From Apricaphanius iberus (Eukaryota; Chordata; Actinopteri; Cyprinodontiformes; Aphaniidae), in the NCBI GenBank assembly GCA_028564705.1, contig JAPXFQ010002688.1, forward strand, positions 1-64,000: a DNA stretch of 64,000 nt, in the 5' to 3' direction. Below the pieces are notes generated by a model. The model saw only the letters and a program-made list of their open reading frames with translations. It searched no databases and was not told the DNA's origin. Shown here in pieces: positions 12,309-25,800 of the stretch. The first letter of the stretch is position 1; each line of letters opens with the position of its first letter. The translations under genes and the position numbers were made by a program.

Positions 12309-14959
12309 TCATGAAAGAGAAAGGAATGATGAGAATGACAAAAACTACTTTATACAAAACTATTTTCTTATAAACAAAAATGAGAGTGCAAACATGCATA
12401 AACATTATTAGAGAGGAGAATATATAAAATGTGTATGTATGCAATGCATTATTTCACAATGTTTCCATAGGAATGGAAAGTTCATGATGTGAACTTGTGG
12501 CATCAAATGTTTAAATTTTTTTTTTACCAAAAACACTTGATTATCCTTGATTTAACTGCCAGCCAATAAATACCATATTATCCAAAGTAAAATATGATCA
12601 ATACTTTTAATGTCAAATTTATTGGACTCGTCAAATTATTAAACAATATAATATAACCCATCTTTCCTTTTTTTTTATCTCGCTCTGCAGAAATTACTGT
12701 TTAAGGTTTACCATCGTCTTAGTGTTACTGCCTAAATTCTGCCTCCACATTTTACGGTTAAACTATATTTTCAAGCACACATCAGTGAAAAATTATAATC
12801 TCTTCGGTGCAGAATGCAGCTCCAAACCATAACAGCTTTACCACCGTTTCTCACAAATGACACGGGTACCTTTTTCCAAGGCAGCATTAATGTATCCAGT
12901 ATATTACTTCAACCAAATTTTTAATTTATACCCATTGTTTTCTGCCAACAACAGTTGCAGAGTTACTTTGCAGAATATATCCTGGGAATGTTTGCATTTT
13001 CTGGTTGTGGCCTCAACTTACTTCATAAAAGGGGATTTGATTTAGAGAGAGAAGGTTCCTTCAATGGTATTTTTTCCTAAAGCTTTTAGGGAGCTTTGTA
13101 AATCTTGGCATGGCAACATCTCACACTTCAAACGCAAAAAGGAACACCGGGTGCTGGTTAGAGGTTTAAACAAGAAAGGTTTTATCTGTTACCACATAGG
13201 GAGGCTGTGATCACTGGAAAATAGTTTCTAGCAGAAGCTTATTGAAAGATATTTATAAAAAAAGTCTAGGATCTGTTAAATTTAGGGATTTTTTTACGTA
13301 AATTAATGTAAAATAAAATCTGATTTATCAATTTGAGAATATAATGTGTAATAAGAGGGCAGAAGTTAAAGAGGATCAAATGTTTAGTTGATAAAACATG
13401 CCAAAAAACCTAAATAATTCCATTGGGGTGTGCATTCATTTTAACATTATACACACAATAGATCCTTAAATTGTCATGTCATAAGTAGAAAAAACTAACT
13501 ACAATTAAATCCTCTCATTATAACTAAAATATTTTTAAGATTGTATAAAATAATCCATTAATTCTAGTAAGAATTAATGTAGATAATATATTGTCAAATT
13601 GTTACTTTTGCATTAATAGTAACAAACACACTAATCACACTACACATTATACATTTAAAATCTCTAAACATTCATAATCTTCCATCAATAACAACAATGT
13701 TTGTTGAGGACTGCAGGAGAGGACAGTAACAGGGGTAGACCTTCAGCTGGTAGTCTGATGGCTGATGCTGCCGCTGTGACAGAGGGAGGTTTGCATATTT
13801 ATACAGGTGTTTTTGTTTTTTCGCAGAGCATCTCAGGATCAAAGTGTTTATAGAGTGACTGTGAGGTCGCTGTGAGTGTGAGAAAACACAGAAGTGCAAA
13901 AAAAATGGGAGCCAGTAAGAGGTGGATTCCATTTTGGTTTTCTACCAATGCAGTCTGAGTTTTGGTTATCTGTACTCTAAGAATTACACATGCAGTTAGA
14001 TTAAACATGTCCATGTGATCAAACGAAGGATCTGCTGTATACATTATGGAGAAGCTTTCCACTTCAGCAAAAAACAGTAGAGGAACAGTGACCATTTTTT
14101 CCACAAATTTGAAATACTCTGTACTCCGTCTCACATGGACTGTGTTGATGGAGGTTCTGCATGACAGGTCACAAAAATTCATTACTTGTGTCATGTCACA
14201 CAACAGCCAAAGCACTTTCTGACCTAACAATATCACAAAAAAACCCACAAAAGAAAATGATGATGCAAACCTGCTTTAATCTGATTAAATCAAATTTGTA
14301 AGTCATGGCTCAGATCTCTTCTTTCTCCTGCTCAACTATTCAGCATTCAGTCTATTTTTAACTATCGTTAAGTATGAGCAGAAAGACTGCACTTGGAAGC
14401 AGGCTGGTTTTAGCAAAGGAGAAACGACAAGTCCTGCTTCTCTATTTCTGGATTATCAAAAGGCGGAGCCGGTGTTCTAATAATATAGCTCAAAGGACAA
14501 TATAAAAATTTCCTTCTAACTCCAGAAATAGGTTTCAGAAAAAAAAGCCAAATTACACACTTACATTGTGCTAATTTCTTAGCTTTAATCGCCTCTCTTT
14601 ATGCATCCATAAATTTTTTTGTATTTTGTATTTATCTCTAGCTTTTTCTTACATTAATTATGAGTAGATAAATTTACAAACATATAAACCCATAGCCAAT
14701 TATTTCAATAAATGACTCAACAGATTTTGTGTAGTGTTACTGATAAATATACCTGCATACTTTAGTTGTATTTAGCATGATAATACAGGGGCATATCTGC
14801 ACTTTAGACTATTACTGAAAAGTTCATTTAATTTAGTAAACTTAACTCAGAGGTTAAATAGAGAGGCTTGTTAAAGAGGGATACAAAGTTATTTTATTTA
14901 TTTTTTGGGGAAATTATTTAAGACCAATAAGAAAAAATAGTAAATAAATAAATTATGCT

Positions 14960-15865
14960 GCACTGAATACTGTTATATATCTGAAGCCAGTACTCAATCA
15001 GGATATTTTTTTTGCATTAATTACTGCATCATTGCACAAAGGCATGATTTACTGAGGCTTACAAAGAGCAAAGGTGAATATGAATAGCTGCCTTCAGATC
15101 ATGCATTGCTGGGTCTGGTCTAAACAACACTCTATAGCTTCTCTATTGAGTTGAAGTCAGGCCCTTTTGCTGGTCAATCAGGCACAGCAATACTCTGTTC
15201 ACTGATCCAGGTGGTAGGAATTTTAACACAGGGAAGCATTTGTGTCTTGGTAGTCTACTGTTGTGCCTTGGATCTTGAGACGACACAAGGACCAACAAAA
15301 AGAGATAACATGGCTCCCGAGTTCATCACTATGTATAGAAACTGTTTTGGTCCAGTCAAAGTCAACACCTTGTGACTCTCGATAAAATTTTGAGTAACTC
15401 TTTCAGGACTATGGTTATTCCTGCAACTCTTGTGTACCTTTTTTTAAACACTTTTTACTTCCACCTAATTTTCACCATTTTGCTTGGACACAGGATTTTA
15501 TGAACACCAAACTTTTTTAGCAATGACAATTTATGGTTTTCCCTATCATTGACATTCTGCCGAACAACTGTCAAGTAATCAGTCTCTCTCAGTCTCTGTA
15601 TTAAACTTCTTTTTTTGTTAGTCTTATATAAAGTTAGAATTTTCTGAACAAACAAATGATTCGATTTTTCTTCGCTGCAATCTATAGTAATCCAAAGTAA
15701 TAGAAACAAAACACATGGAATATAACACTTTGTGTGGCATATATATTCAGGGAATAACTTATGTTTGTAACACATTATGAAAAGCAAATTAAAGCATCTG
15801 GTTTGTTATAAACAAATTGACCTAGAACATTTATGTTGAAAAGTTCACAACAACTTCAATAAATT
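14960..15865 (-). mobile_element. Tc1/mariner-type transposon relic
   Basis: Antisense to the plus strand. Recognisable pieces are GCATTGCTGGGTCTGGTCTA, TCTATTGAGTTGAAGTCAGG (the DLNSIE part of the DDE region), ACACAAGGACCAACAAAAAG, TGCTTGGACACAGGATTTTA and CGAACAACTGTCAAGTAATC, in the expected order for a common fish family. The reading frame is broken throughout, and several hundred bases of the catalytic core appear to be missing. Boundaries approximate. Confidence 0.65.
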
Positions 15866-17069
15866 TGCAGTCTTTTTTAACTGTCGGCTAGGAATATCTT
15901 TCCCAAATAATTACTTCAGCAATGTTACTTGATAGATTACCTAGGGGTAAAAAAATCCCTATTTTCCGCGATTTTTAGAACAACCTTTAAAGTTAGGCTG
16001 ATTTTTCTACCACCCTTCTGTTCCTCCACAGAAAACATGCCAGTCTTCTGCCTCCTGATCCGAACACAAAAACACAAGAACATGTTTTCCATACATCCGC
16101 AGTGAGTGGAAGAGCACACACTCAAAAAGCAACACACATATACGAAGAGAACAATGGCTCAGGCCGACAGCAGAAAGCAAACAGACAGGGAGATGTCTAA
16201 AAGCTCTTAAGATGAGAGCTGCATGCAAATTGTTCTTTTTGACAGTATCCTTCCCTGCTCACTCACAGCTCTGCCATAACAGAGATACCGAGACGGGCTG
16301 AGAAAGACGAGGGGAGAATGGCGTCTACTGTAGCTATAACAGAGTTGATTGGAGAGCGCCTTATTAAATCTGTTTACATTCCCTGCTGAGCACCATTCTG
16401 TCAGAGAGACTTTCAACTCCATGGGACATATTCTGAGGAGTTTTTACACCAAAATGGCTGCCTCTAATTAACAGGGACCTGCCGAGTCTTAACAGCCAAT
16501 TATATTGCTCTCCTCATCCCTGCCCACCAGCATTGGTGCTGCTCAGCGGTCCACTTCACGTTGGTTGTGAACACTCCAGCTGTCCTGGCTCTCCTACTGT
16601 GGAGCCTGGTGCTAGGGACAGAATTCATTGCAACAATGTCTTGCTGACTGTGCACAAATACAGCCCTATTTGCAGCTTAGTCTCAGGAGTTATAATTCAA
16701 GTGGTGTCTGTGACACACAGTACAGGTGTTTTTTTTTTGTTTTTTTAAAGTAATGCACCCACTGAAACCCAACACTTAAACTTGAAAACATGCTACTGCT
16801 AAAAATCTGTACATATTGGTCTTTTCTGAAACCGCCATCGTCAGAAAACTAAGATGGCATTAGAACGATGAGGCCTCAGGTTCACAATGACCTTGAAAAT
16901 GCCCTTTCCCCCCCATAAATGTTTTCTTATTTTATCCCTAAAAACAAACTATTAATTTTTTTAAAGGGGTTTAATGTTACAGGCCATATGTAAAACGGAA
17001 GAATAAGGATACATGTATTTGTTTTTACACCTTGTATAGTCTGAAAAGTGCGAAGCATTTACATTCAGC

Positions 17070-17335
17070 TCACTAAGAATATATTGTATAACCACCCTGT
17101 GGTGCAATTATAGTGGCATGTCTTATGGGGTGTGTCTGAAACAGCTTTGCACATTTAGAAACATTTTTTTTACAATTATTTGCTATGCAAAACATCTTAA
17201 GCTCAGTCAGACGGGATGGAGACCATCTGTTAACGTCATTATTCAAGTCTTGCCAAAGATTCTCAATTAGAGTAATGTCAGGATGCTGACTGAGTAATTC
17301 CAACAGGTCAATATGGCTTGACCAGAACCATTTTA
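17070..17335 (-). mobile_element. Tc1-like transposase C-terminal fragment
   Basis: The minus-strand frame reads SQHPDITLIENLWQDLNNDV, then SRLTELKMFCIANNCKKNVS, KCAKLFQTHPIRHATIIAPQ and GGYTIYS. This matches the D-x-NPIENLW catalytic-region motif and C-terminal end of Tc1-like transposases. The final DDE glutamate context (IENLW) is visible, but the rest of the protein is absent. It begins just inside a decayed end and is followed by unrelated sequence. Confidence 0.75.
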
Positions 17336-17728
17336 TTAAGCATGTTTCAACTATTAGAATTTCAGGGTAATTTTACTGGAACGTTGGGGTATGAGCACAT
17401 CTCCACTACACTGGGCTGCCTGGCAGAGCTGTTTTTAGGGCCATTTCAGGAACATATTGAGTACCAATCTATGGGCTATGTACTCAGAAATGGCACTGTA
17501 GAGTCATTGGGCAGGAGCTGATGTTAATTCTGATCAGAGGGAAATTAGCAGATGTTGCCAAACAACTGAATTTGTAAAATCAGAAGAGTTGTCGGTAGAG
17601 CACTTTATAAAAAAAAAATGTTTATATAAAAACTGCTTCACCGGCAGAGGTATGTATATAATACAACCAGAAACACGGCAACCATTCCTGTTTCTTACAT
17701 GTTGATCTCTTGTTGTTCTCTGTTGCTG

Positions 17729-18724
17729 TATGGAACTAGAGTTGGGACTTATGTATTGTGACTTGTATCTTCTTATTTGTAACTTGTACACATGTTTTGA
17801 AAAATACAAGTACGGATTCATTTAATAATACAAGTACAAATCAGAAAATACAAGTACAAATCAAAGACACAAGTACAAATCAGGGAAAACAAGTCACTAA
17901 ATACAAGAAAAAAATCAAAAATACAAGTACAAATCAGAAAATATAAGTACAAATCAAAGATACAAGTACAAATTGAAAACAAAAGCACAAATCAGACACA
18001 AATACAAATCAGAAACACAAGTACAAATCACGCTACTCCCGGAACCAATCAGATTTCTCCATTCCCTAACTAATCACGGAGAGAGGAGGCAGTGTTCTTC
18101 TGTGTTCACAACCAATCTTGACTCTTGGAAAAGTGCAGCCGAAGTCCCGTTATCCTTACTGAAATTAGTTAATAGCAGAGACATGTCTTTCAGTCTTCAG
18201 AGAGAAATTTTTGTTTATGACAAACCGACTCAGCTTCAGAGAACTGTGTGGTAATGACAGATGGGACTTCGGCTGCACTTTTCCAAGAGTAAAGTTTGGT
18301 TGTGAACACAGAAGAACACCGCCCTCCTTTCTCCATGATTAGTTAGGGAATCGAGAAATCTGATTACTTCTGGGAGTAGCGCGATTTGTACTTGTGCTTC
18401 TGATTTGTACCTGTGTTTCTGATTTGTACTTGTGTTTCTGTTTTGTACCTGTGTTTCTGATTTGTATTTGTGTCTGATTTGTGCTTGTGTTTTCAATTTG
18501 TACTTGTATCTTTGATTTGTACTTGTATTTAGTGAATTGTATTCCCTCATTTGTACTTGTATCTTTGATTTGTACTTGTATTTTCTGATTTGTACTTGTA
18601 TTATTAAATGAATCCGTACTTGTATTATTAAATGAATCCATACTTGTATTTTTCAAAACATGTGTACAAGTTAAAAATAAGGAGATACAAGTCACAATAC
18701 ATAAGTCCCAACTCTAGTTCCATA
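17729..18724. mobile_element. ~1 kb foldback element with tandem-repeat arms
   Basis: Two long arms, about 17731-18158 and 18249-18722, are near-perfect inverted copies around a ~90-bp loop. The outer ends read TGGAACTAGAGTTGGGACTT and its reverse complement, both flanked by TA, consistent with a TA target duplication. Each arm contains many copies of a ~17-19-bp unit of the form ACAAATCAGAAATACAAGT, with different copy numbers in the two arms, followed by a unique segment (AGTGCAGCCGAAGTCCC). Open frames here are low-complexity translations of the repeat (YKSETQVQ...) and are not genes. Most likely a non-autonomous inverted-repeat DNA transposon. Transcribed within elavl4 intron 1 it would form a long RNA hairpin. 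Confidence 0.85.
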
Positions 18725-18954
18725 CTGCTGTTTGTGCCTTTTGGCTCAAATCAGTGACGCTACTCACTGCCAAAATGGTCGTTATATGGGGACGCCTCAG
18801 CTCAGTACTTAAAGCGTTGGTTCTTAATTGAGACACACAGGGTGACTGAGTGATTTAACCCGATTGATGAAAGGCCGGTAAATTTACCCTGAAGTTCCAA
18901 TAGTGGAAATGTGGCTACTGTAGCTCGGCTGCACATCTAGGGTTGCTGTCATGC

Positions 18955-19289
18955 TAGAACACACTTCAAACTCAAGGCCTGCAGGCCAAATCTGGTCCGC
19001 CATAGCCATTTATGTGGCCCTCTAAACTCTAGAGGACTATATAAATAGTAGTTTTATGTTCTATTCATGCACACTTAAATATAAAAATCAGTGTTTGTTC
19101 CAATAGTCCTAAATCATATCACTGTATAAATATATATTCAGTATTATTTAATATTAAGAAAGAGACATATATTTATTAAGATTAGCATTTGATAAGGACA
19201 GTTCTACCAGTACTTTGTTGCCACAACCGGCCTTTAAGGACATTCAATATCTTGATGTTTCCCAAAATGGAAATGAGTCTGACACCCCT
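18955..19289. mobile_element. Small inverted-end repeat (MITE-like)
   Basis: The left end has CAAACTCAAGGCCTGCAGGC with CCAAATCTGGTCCGCC, and the right end has ATGAGTCTGACACCCCTG. This is the outline of a common fish element that starts with TTTGACACCCC-like termini and contains GGCCCGCGGGCC-like sequence. No coding potential. Boundaries are approximate and the class (possibly hAT) is a guess. Confidence 0.45.
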
Positions 19290-19965
19290 GTGCAAGAACA
19301 TGAACCTCCACCCTGGCATAAAGTCTTTTAAAGCCTACAACATATTTTCTTCTTGTTTTTCTCCATCTATCTTCCCATTAACTCTGACCAGCTTCCCTGT
19401 TCTGTCATTACTAAACATGATGCGCCATTTCTAGAGTTAACATGAAGTAGATGTCTCCATAATACCGTTGGTCTTCCACAACAACGCAATTTGGATCTTA
19501 TCTGAGAGCACAGTCTTCCACTTGACTGTGAAGTGGATGACTGCTAGTTGCCCTACCAAAAAATGATCTCATCTGAGCTATGCATCTTTGCTGCTCCTCC
19601 AGAGTCACCATGGGTCTCTTGGCTGCTTCTCTGACTAATGTGTTCCTTCATCAGCCTGTCAGTTTAGATCAATGGTCATGTCTTGGTAGCTTTGTAGTTA
19701 TGCTGTACCTTTTTATTTCTAGTTGATGGATTGAACAGTGCTGTTTCAGATTTGAAAAGCTACCTAACATGTAGTATCAGAGTAAATCTTTCTGCTGTTA
19801 AAAAGTTTTAAAACCATGTGTAATTTTGTGTCCGCTTCATAACTATGCACTCCCTTCTATGTTTTTTTCTGACACTTAAAGCCCCCCAGAATGCAATAAA
19901 GCTTATGACTGTAATGTGAAAATGAGTAGAAAACTACAATGACAATTAATACTTTTGTAAATTGC
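19290..19965 (-). mobile_element. Tc1-like transposon relic
   Basis: Antisense motifs in order: CATCTATCTTCCCATTAACT, CTGACCAGCTTCCCTGTTCT, GCTGCTCCTCCAGAGTCACC, ATGGGTCTCTTGGCTGCTTC, TCATGTCTTGGTAGCTTTGT and GATGGATTGAACAGTGCTGT. The core is shortened and frame-broken. It abuts another small repeat at 18.95-19.29 kb. Confidence 0.7.
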
Positions 19966-21642
19966 AGTAATTTAGTTAAAGCTTTAAAGAAAAGTGCATC
20001 GCAGTAACACAGAGAAACGTTTAAAAAGAAATTGAGTGCTTAAAACTGAGAACAAAAAGCAAATAAAGATACAGTAAAAGCTTTAGAAAGTCTAAAGTGT
20101 CTAAAAGGAAATAAAATGTCCCTCTGAAACATTACAAGAGGCCTGTGTGAATAATTGCTACCACTAAAGCATGAATATGCAGATATAAATTCAAATATAA
20201 ATCCACTGATTCCAAGACAAATAGATACCTGGATATCTATTAAACCCCTTCAGAAAAGTGCATATGATGAAAACGACAGCAGCAGAAACAGCTTCCTCTG
20301 CCACATGTCCTTCTTGCTGCCTGTACTCTAAAGCTCCCGTCCATCAATCTCTGCTCCAGCTCCAACTGTCTCAGTCAGCAGCATCACCAACCAGTGCGCA
20401 GTAATGTACACAGTGAAATATCAGATCATATCACCTCATGAGTGTGTAAAATGGCTGGGCCATCCATTTGGCAGAAGTAGTCTCCTTACCATCTTTGGCT
20501 GTGTCAGCAATCCCTTCTCTGCCCAGCCCTGGAGCTGTGGGAGCTCTGCCTGACGCCACTGTGTCTCTGTCGACCCCTATGGAGCGGAGCACAGGGAAGG
20601 AGGGACGCACAGCCCGCCGTCAACATCATATACTCACTTTGCAAGGTTAGGGTTACAGAGGGATTTGGGGAGTGGAAAAGAGGGGTGGGTGGTCAGGGTG
20701 TTGGGAATGAGGCATCTTTTTTGAAAAAATACTCTTTAACCTTTAAATTCACTATTAGTTAAATTAAAACAGACAGATAGTTCAGGAGTATTTTTTCTAG
20801 AAATAAAAATGGAGGTGAATATTGGGACTTAGACAACATAATTTATGTAAATATTCAGCACTTTAACAGCAAAAAGAATGATAACTGTGTCCATTGAAGC
20901 TTGTAGATTGGCATTGTGACTGCAATGACCTTGGCGGCGTTTATAATGAGGGCTTTCCCTCTTGCTCTCTGAGGGTAAACAAGCCTCTGGTTGAAGAGAC
21001 TGAACTGCCACAAATGAGCAGGAGCTCCCTTCACTGGCTCTCCAGAGCGAGGGGGAGCTTAAATGCCTGCAGCTACCTATGGATGCTACAAGAGCCAATT
21101 TAGCAAGAGAGGAGGAAGAAAGGAGGTATGACCTCTGCCTTCATTTACTTCCTCAGAGAGACGAGAAGCAGGAGTGAGGGATCAGTTGGGAGGACGAATA
21201 TAAAGGTAAGGGTTGAGTAATGGGGAAGACACTTCCAATTGTTCAAAGGAAAGGAGAGGCAGAGGTGGGAGAGAAGAGACAGAGTCTGTACATGTTCTGT
21301 TGTCAATGTGTCTTGTAAACTATGGCAGGAATGCATAATGGAGGTCTAAATGAGAATGAACTGTCAGTTAGAGAGGAGGGAAGAGGATAGGAAGGGGTGG
21401 GGAGGTCAAGGTAGAAAGCAAGAAATGACATGTGCGAGCTGACAGGTGGAGGTAAATATTAAGATATTTTTGGCATTATCATAAAGACAAATCATTCGAG
21501 GCACCTCTTGTTTTAATGTGGTGAAGTTCAAAGGATTTCTACTGAAATGGGTTTGGGGAGAACATAAACTTGATTGGGTCAAAATGGTTACGAAGATTTA
21601 AATGAGAGGAAATTCGAACATTTCTTTAGTGCAACATACAGT

Positions 21643-22892
21643 TACAGTGTATATATAGAAATCTATGCACCTCTGTTAAAATTGCCAGTTTTATGTCAGA
21701 AAAATGACAAGGAAAATTAATTTCAGACTTTTGTGACCTTTAACGTCAGCTATAACCCATACAATGCAACTAGAAAAAACTATATCCATTAAGGGAAAAA
21801 CAAAATATTGTGGTTTAAATTTTGTACATCCTTACATAATGTATAAAGCAGCTTTTAATTTAAAAAAAGCACTGATGTTTTTTTGGATAGGGATCTATCA
21901 GCATGGCATGTTTTGACTTGGAAGCATTTCTATGGAAAGAATTGATCCAAATAAATCAGATTATGGGGGCACCTACTTTGCACAACTACATTCAGGTTCT
22001 GTGGTTAAGTTGTCAAGCTTCTGCCACTGTCAAGCTTAATAATTATGTTGATTTTCATCTTCTGCATTAAAGTCTCAAGGTTATCTACCTGGTTTCGGAT
22101 TGTTATGTAATAATAATCTCCAGTACGTTAAAGTTCTGAAAAAAACAACAACTACTAAGCAGCGATGCTGCCAATACCGTGCTTCACTGTGATTGAAGGT
22201 GATGTTTTTATAAAATGTTTGGGATTATGTCCCAAAACCTCAAACTTTAGATTTTCCAACAATGTTTGGTGGACTTCAAATGTGCTTTCCTAAATTCTGT
22301 TTGGCTTAGGTGGTTTTCTTTATAAGACAAGTATACCATCTTGCAAGTTTATCCTATAGATATAAAGGATAAAGGGAAATGGTATCACAAACGCCACAAA
22401 CCTGGCACTTGGTAGAGATTCCTTTATTTCCTTTAATGTTGATTCAAATCTTTATGTATTCTATCTGACCAGTTTTCATCTAAAATTTTCAAACGTTTCA
22501 GAGGGACATCATTGGTACCTTGGTAATATCCCTGTTGCATTATACTTTCATCACTTGATATATCACTTCAATATTATGCCTCAAGCCTTGGGAGTCCTTA
22601 AAGTACCTTTCTCCTGACTGATCTCTTTTGACAGAGATATTTCTCTTACCCTTTAAAAGGTATTTGCTGACCATGGATTCTGATGCGAGATGTACCAGAA
22701 AAAGTCTACAAGAAAATCTGAAAGTTATTTTGGGTTACATGAAATGATGTCAGATATGTAACGACACATTCAGTTTGTATAATTGCATTTTAAAGGTTAG
22801 AAGTTACATTAGAGGTGAAAAAACTACTGAATGATTTATGTCAGGTCTTATTTTAAATTAGAGGGGTGTGCAGAATTTATATATGCATTGTA
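21643..22892 (-). mobile_element. Tc1-like transposon, decayed but end-to-end
   Basis: About 1.25 kb. It runs from TTACAGTGTATATATAGAAA to the inverted counterpart GGGGTGTGCAGAATTTATAT ... GCATTGTAA, with TA at both ends. The left end (CTATGCACCTCTGTTAAAAT) and right end are imperfect inverted repeats. The interior carries decayed Tc1-like transposase sequence on the minus strand, recognisable from stretches such as CTTTCTCCTGACTGATCTCTTT and GCTGCCAATACCGTGCTTCAC, which match the familiar fish Tc1 layout. No open frame survives. Confidence 0.75.
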
Positions 22893-25800
22893 AGTGCACA
22901 AAAGACAAAATGAGAGTGTAAACAATGACAAGGATATCTAAATCTCATGAAGCTAAGATGCCCTGTCTGCTCAGGATTTAAAGCCCAATAAATATAATAA
23001 AACATAACCGATCAACATCCTTTAAATCAAGAGGAAATGCTCAGCATGCGTATGTAGAATGCAAATCAAAGAGATCAGTCCCATCATTTAAATGTGAACT
23101 TGAAAAGCTACCCTGAAAAAAAGGAAATGTTAGGCAAAGGTGAAACATCAAAAACAATTTTGACCCACTCTGCAAAGCTGTGCCTTTACATACTAAGTGA
23201 ATGGCATGCTGCAGCCAGCAGACAGTGCAGGAGTCTGGTTGTAGTTAGAAATGTGGTGACAAAATGTAGGAAGCAGCAAGCAGAAGCATATGAGTCTTAT
23301 TTCCAACAGCTAATGTAGCAGGAGTACAGAAAGTCTGAAAAATGAAGCTAACATTTCTTAGAAGGCGAGAGTTTACATCGCCGCATCTGTTTTTCGTTTT
23401 GCTGCTCAATGCTCAACCATTTGATTAAAACAAAACAGTTACGAGTGACACATACACAGACACCCACACACAGTTTAACCCTGCTTCATATCCTCGCTAT
23501 CCTTGTGTTTATCACACAACAACACACATGTGCTGCTTCAGATAGAATCCGCACTGCAATTACAAAAGCCAACCAGTGAGATGAAAAACCGCTCATGGAT
23601 ACATTTTCAATTATTCAGGGAATACATTTCAGTCAGCTCTCAGATGCTGGAAAAAGTTATTATATAATCAATACACTCTATAACATCATTAATATTTGAT
23701 GCCACAAAAGTGCTTCCTGTCTCCTTGGGCTTCCGGCCAGTGGGATCTGGGCACTGCAGTCAAAATAGGACAAGCTTTCTCCGCCTACAGCAAAGAAACA
23801 TTTGCTTTTCTCTAATATTTGAAAAACCCGCTCACACAAAGCCACCTAGAGCGCATTTAGAGTGAGGTTTAACATGATCATGATCACTGTTTTTCTTCCG
23901 TCCAGCATGGTAGGCGTCACTCCTCGTCTGCTTTTAGTCAATAAAACTACCATTTTATTATTGCAGGCTTGGTGCAAGCTTCCCTTCGCCTTGTTCTCCT
24001 ACAGAGCTTAGACAATCAATTTACCCTGACTTGGCCAGGATAGATGGCGGCTGGAGAGACTGCAGATCAGACGCTGGGATGCAGCATCCTTTTACAGAGA
24101 GACAAACTGCCTGGCAGATGCAGAATGGAGGAAGTTTTTAACTAATCTGACTTTCTAGACTTTGTCTCAAATCTTACTTTAGGTTTTATTTGGTTTTGAT
24201 TTTTATCTGTTTTTTTTTTTATTAAACTTTGATCTCAAATTTATTGCAGGTACAGAGATAGTATAAAGCATGTGTGCAGCTTTCTCTGCACTCCAAAGCC
24301 AATACGCACTTTCCTTTAGTGAAAGTGACTCTGAATTGCAGTTCCTATCAAACCGACTGAGACACAAAGAGATTAATACGACTTTACTATCTCAGTTCCT
24401 CGGCCGGTCGGGTTGCATGTAATGCTCTCTGCGCTATTGATTTTTATATTTCTCTCTCCTCTCCCTTTCTTCCTGGCCGTCTCTCTCTCTCTCTCACAAC
24501 CACTCTACCTCCACCAGCCTCTTCCGAGCCTCTGAAATGTCCTGCGGGTCAGACGGATGCTGGGCCGGATCAATCAGGAAAAGTAATCTGGGACGCCTCA
24601 TGCACGCAAGCAGCCGCACACACATCACAGGTACTGACACAAACACACGCTCCTCCTGTGATGCTCTCTGGCCTGCCTGCCTCCACTCCCATCGATCTGC
24701 ATCTACTTTACCAAATGGATTCTTCTCCTCTTCTATCCTCCTCCACCTCTGTTCTCCCAGTGTGACTCAGAATAATAAATGTTCCATACCGTGCAAGACG
24801 TGTATGTAAGCAATTTTTCATTTAACTTTGGCTTGACTTTTTTCTTCACCCTCCCTCTCCCTCTCCCTCATCTCTTCTATTTCTTTTTTCTGTTTCGTGA
24901 TGTTTCAGTAGTTGATCGAGATCGATGCAGCTTTCTCAAAGACTCCCTTCTAGTCCTGAGCAATAGATTCATGCTTGTGTGAGGTCAAAGGTCATGATAA
25001 AATGAGGCCTAAGTTACATCAAACACCAAACACAAATTTACTGACATATTACAGATTTCCCAGGGTACAACAGATTTACCAGACTATTACAGATAGACAT
25101 TTTATACGTTTTTAGACTCAAAGTACAATAGTTCTCAATGTGAATTGGAAGGAAGGATTAATAGAGAAGGAAAAAGGACATAAGAATGTTTGCAATTATG
25201 CAATTTTTGCTAGCTACTTCAAAAATACAATTTAAATTAAAGTAATATCTTATCAACTGTTAATGGTAAACTTGGTAGGTAACTTGGTAACTAGGCAAAG
25301 AGGATGCTCAATTGTTTTTGTTTCAACCTTTCAAAGCCCTCTATTGTATATCTACATATTGTCCTTTTGTTCCTTCCTACTTCCATTTTGACTTACTTTT
25401 GGGTTACTAAAATGTTTTCATGAATATGGAAAAATTGTCATAAAACACTCTTAAATACTCAAATATTATAATTAAACACATCAATTGCAATTACAGCCTA
25501 TTACAATTTATTTTGGCCCTGATCCCTATTTGGCATCAGCTGACAAAGTGACCACCTGTTGGTAAATATTACTTATTTGAATCCAGTAAGCAATTTTCCC
25601 TTCAGTGTACTAGTATGTATAAATAGATGTACTGTCAATAAGTAACATCCTGCAATAATGGCACCATTTCCTATAAAGTCAAATATGAAATGACTGAAAC
25701 TTCAGGAGTTTTTCAGGGTGGATAACCAATTTTTTGTTGTTGTCATTTTATTGTATTTCAGACAAATGTTTAAATAAAGAAAATACTGGAAGATAATCTT

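Noticed and set aside
17758..18695. Several ORFs rich in YKSETQVQ / NTSTNQK
   Set aside because: Translations of the tandem repeat inside the foldback element.
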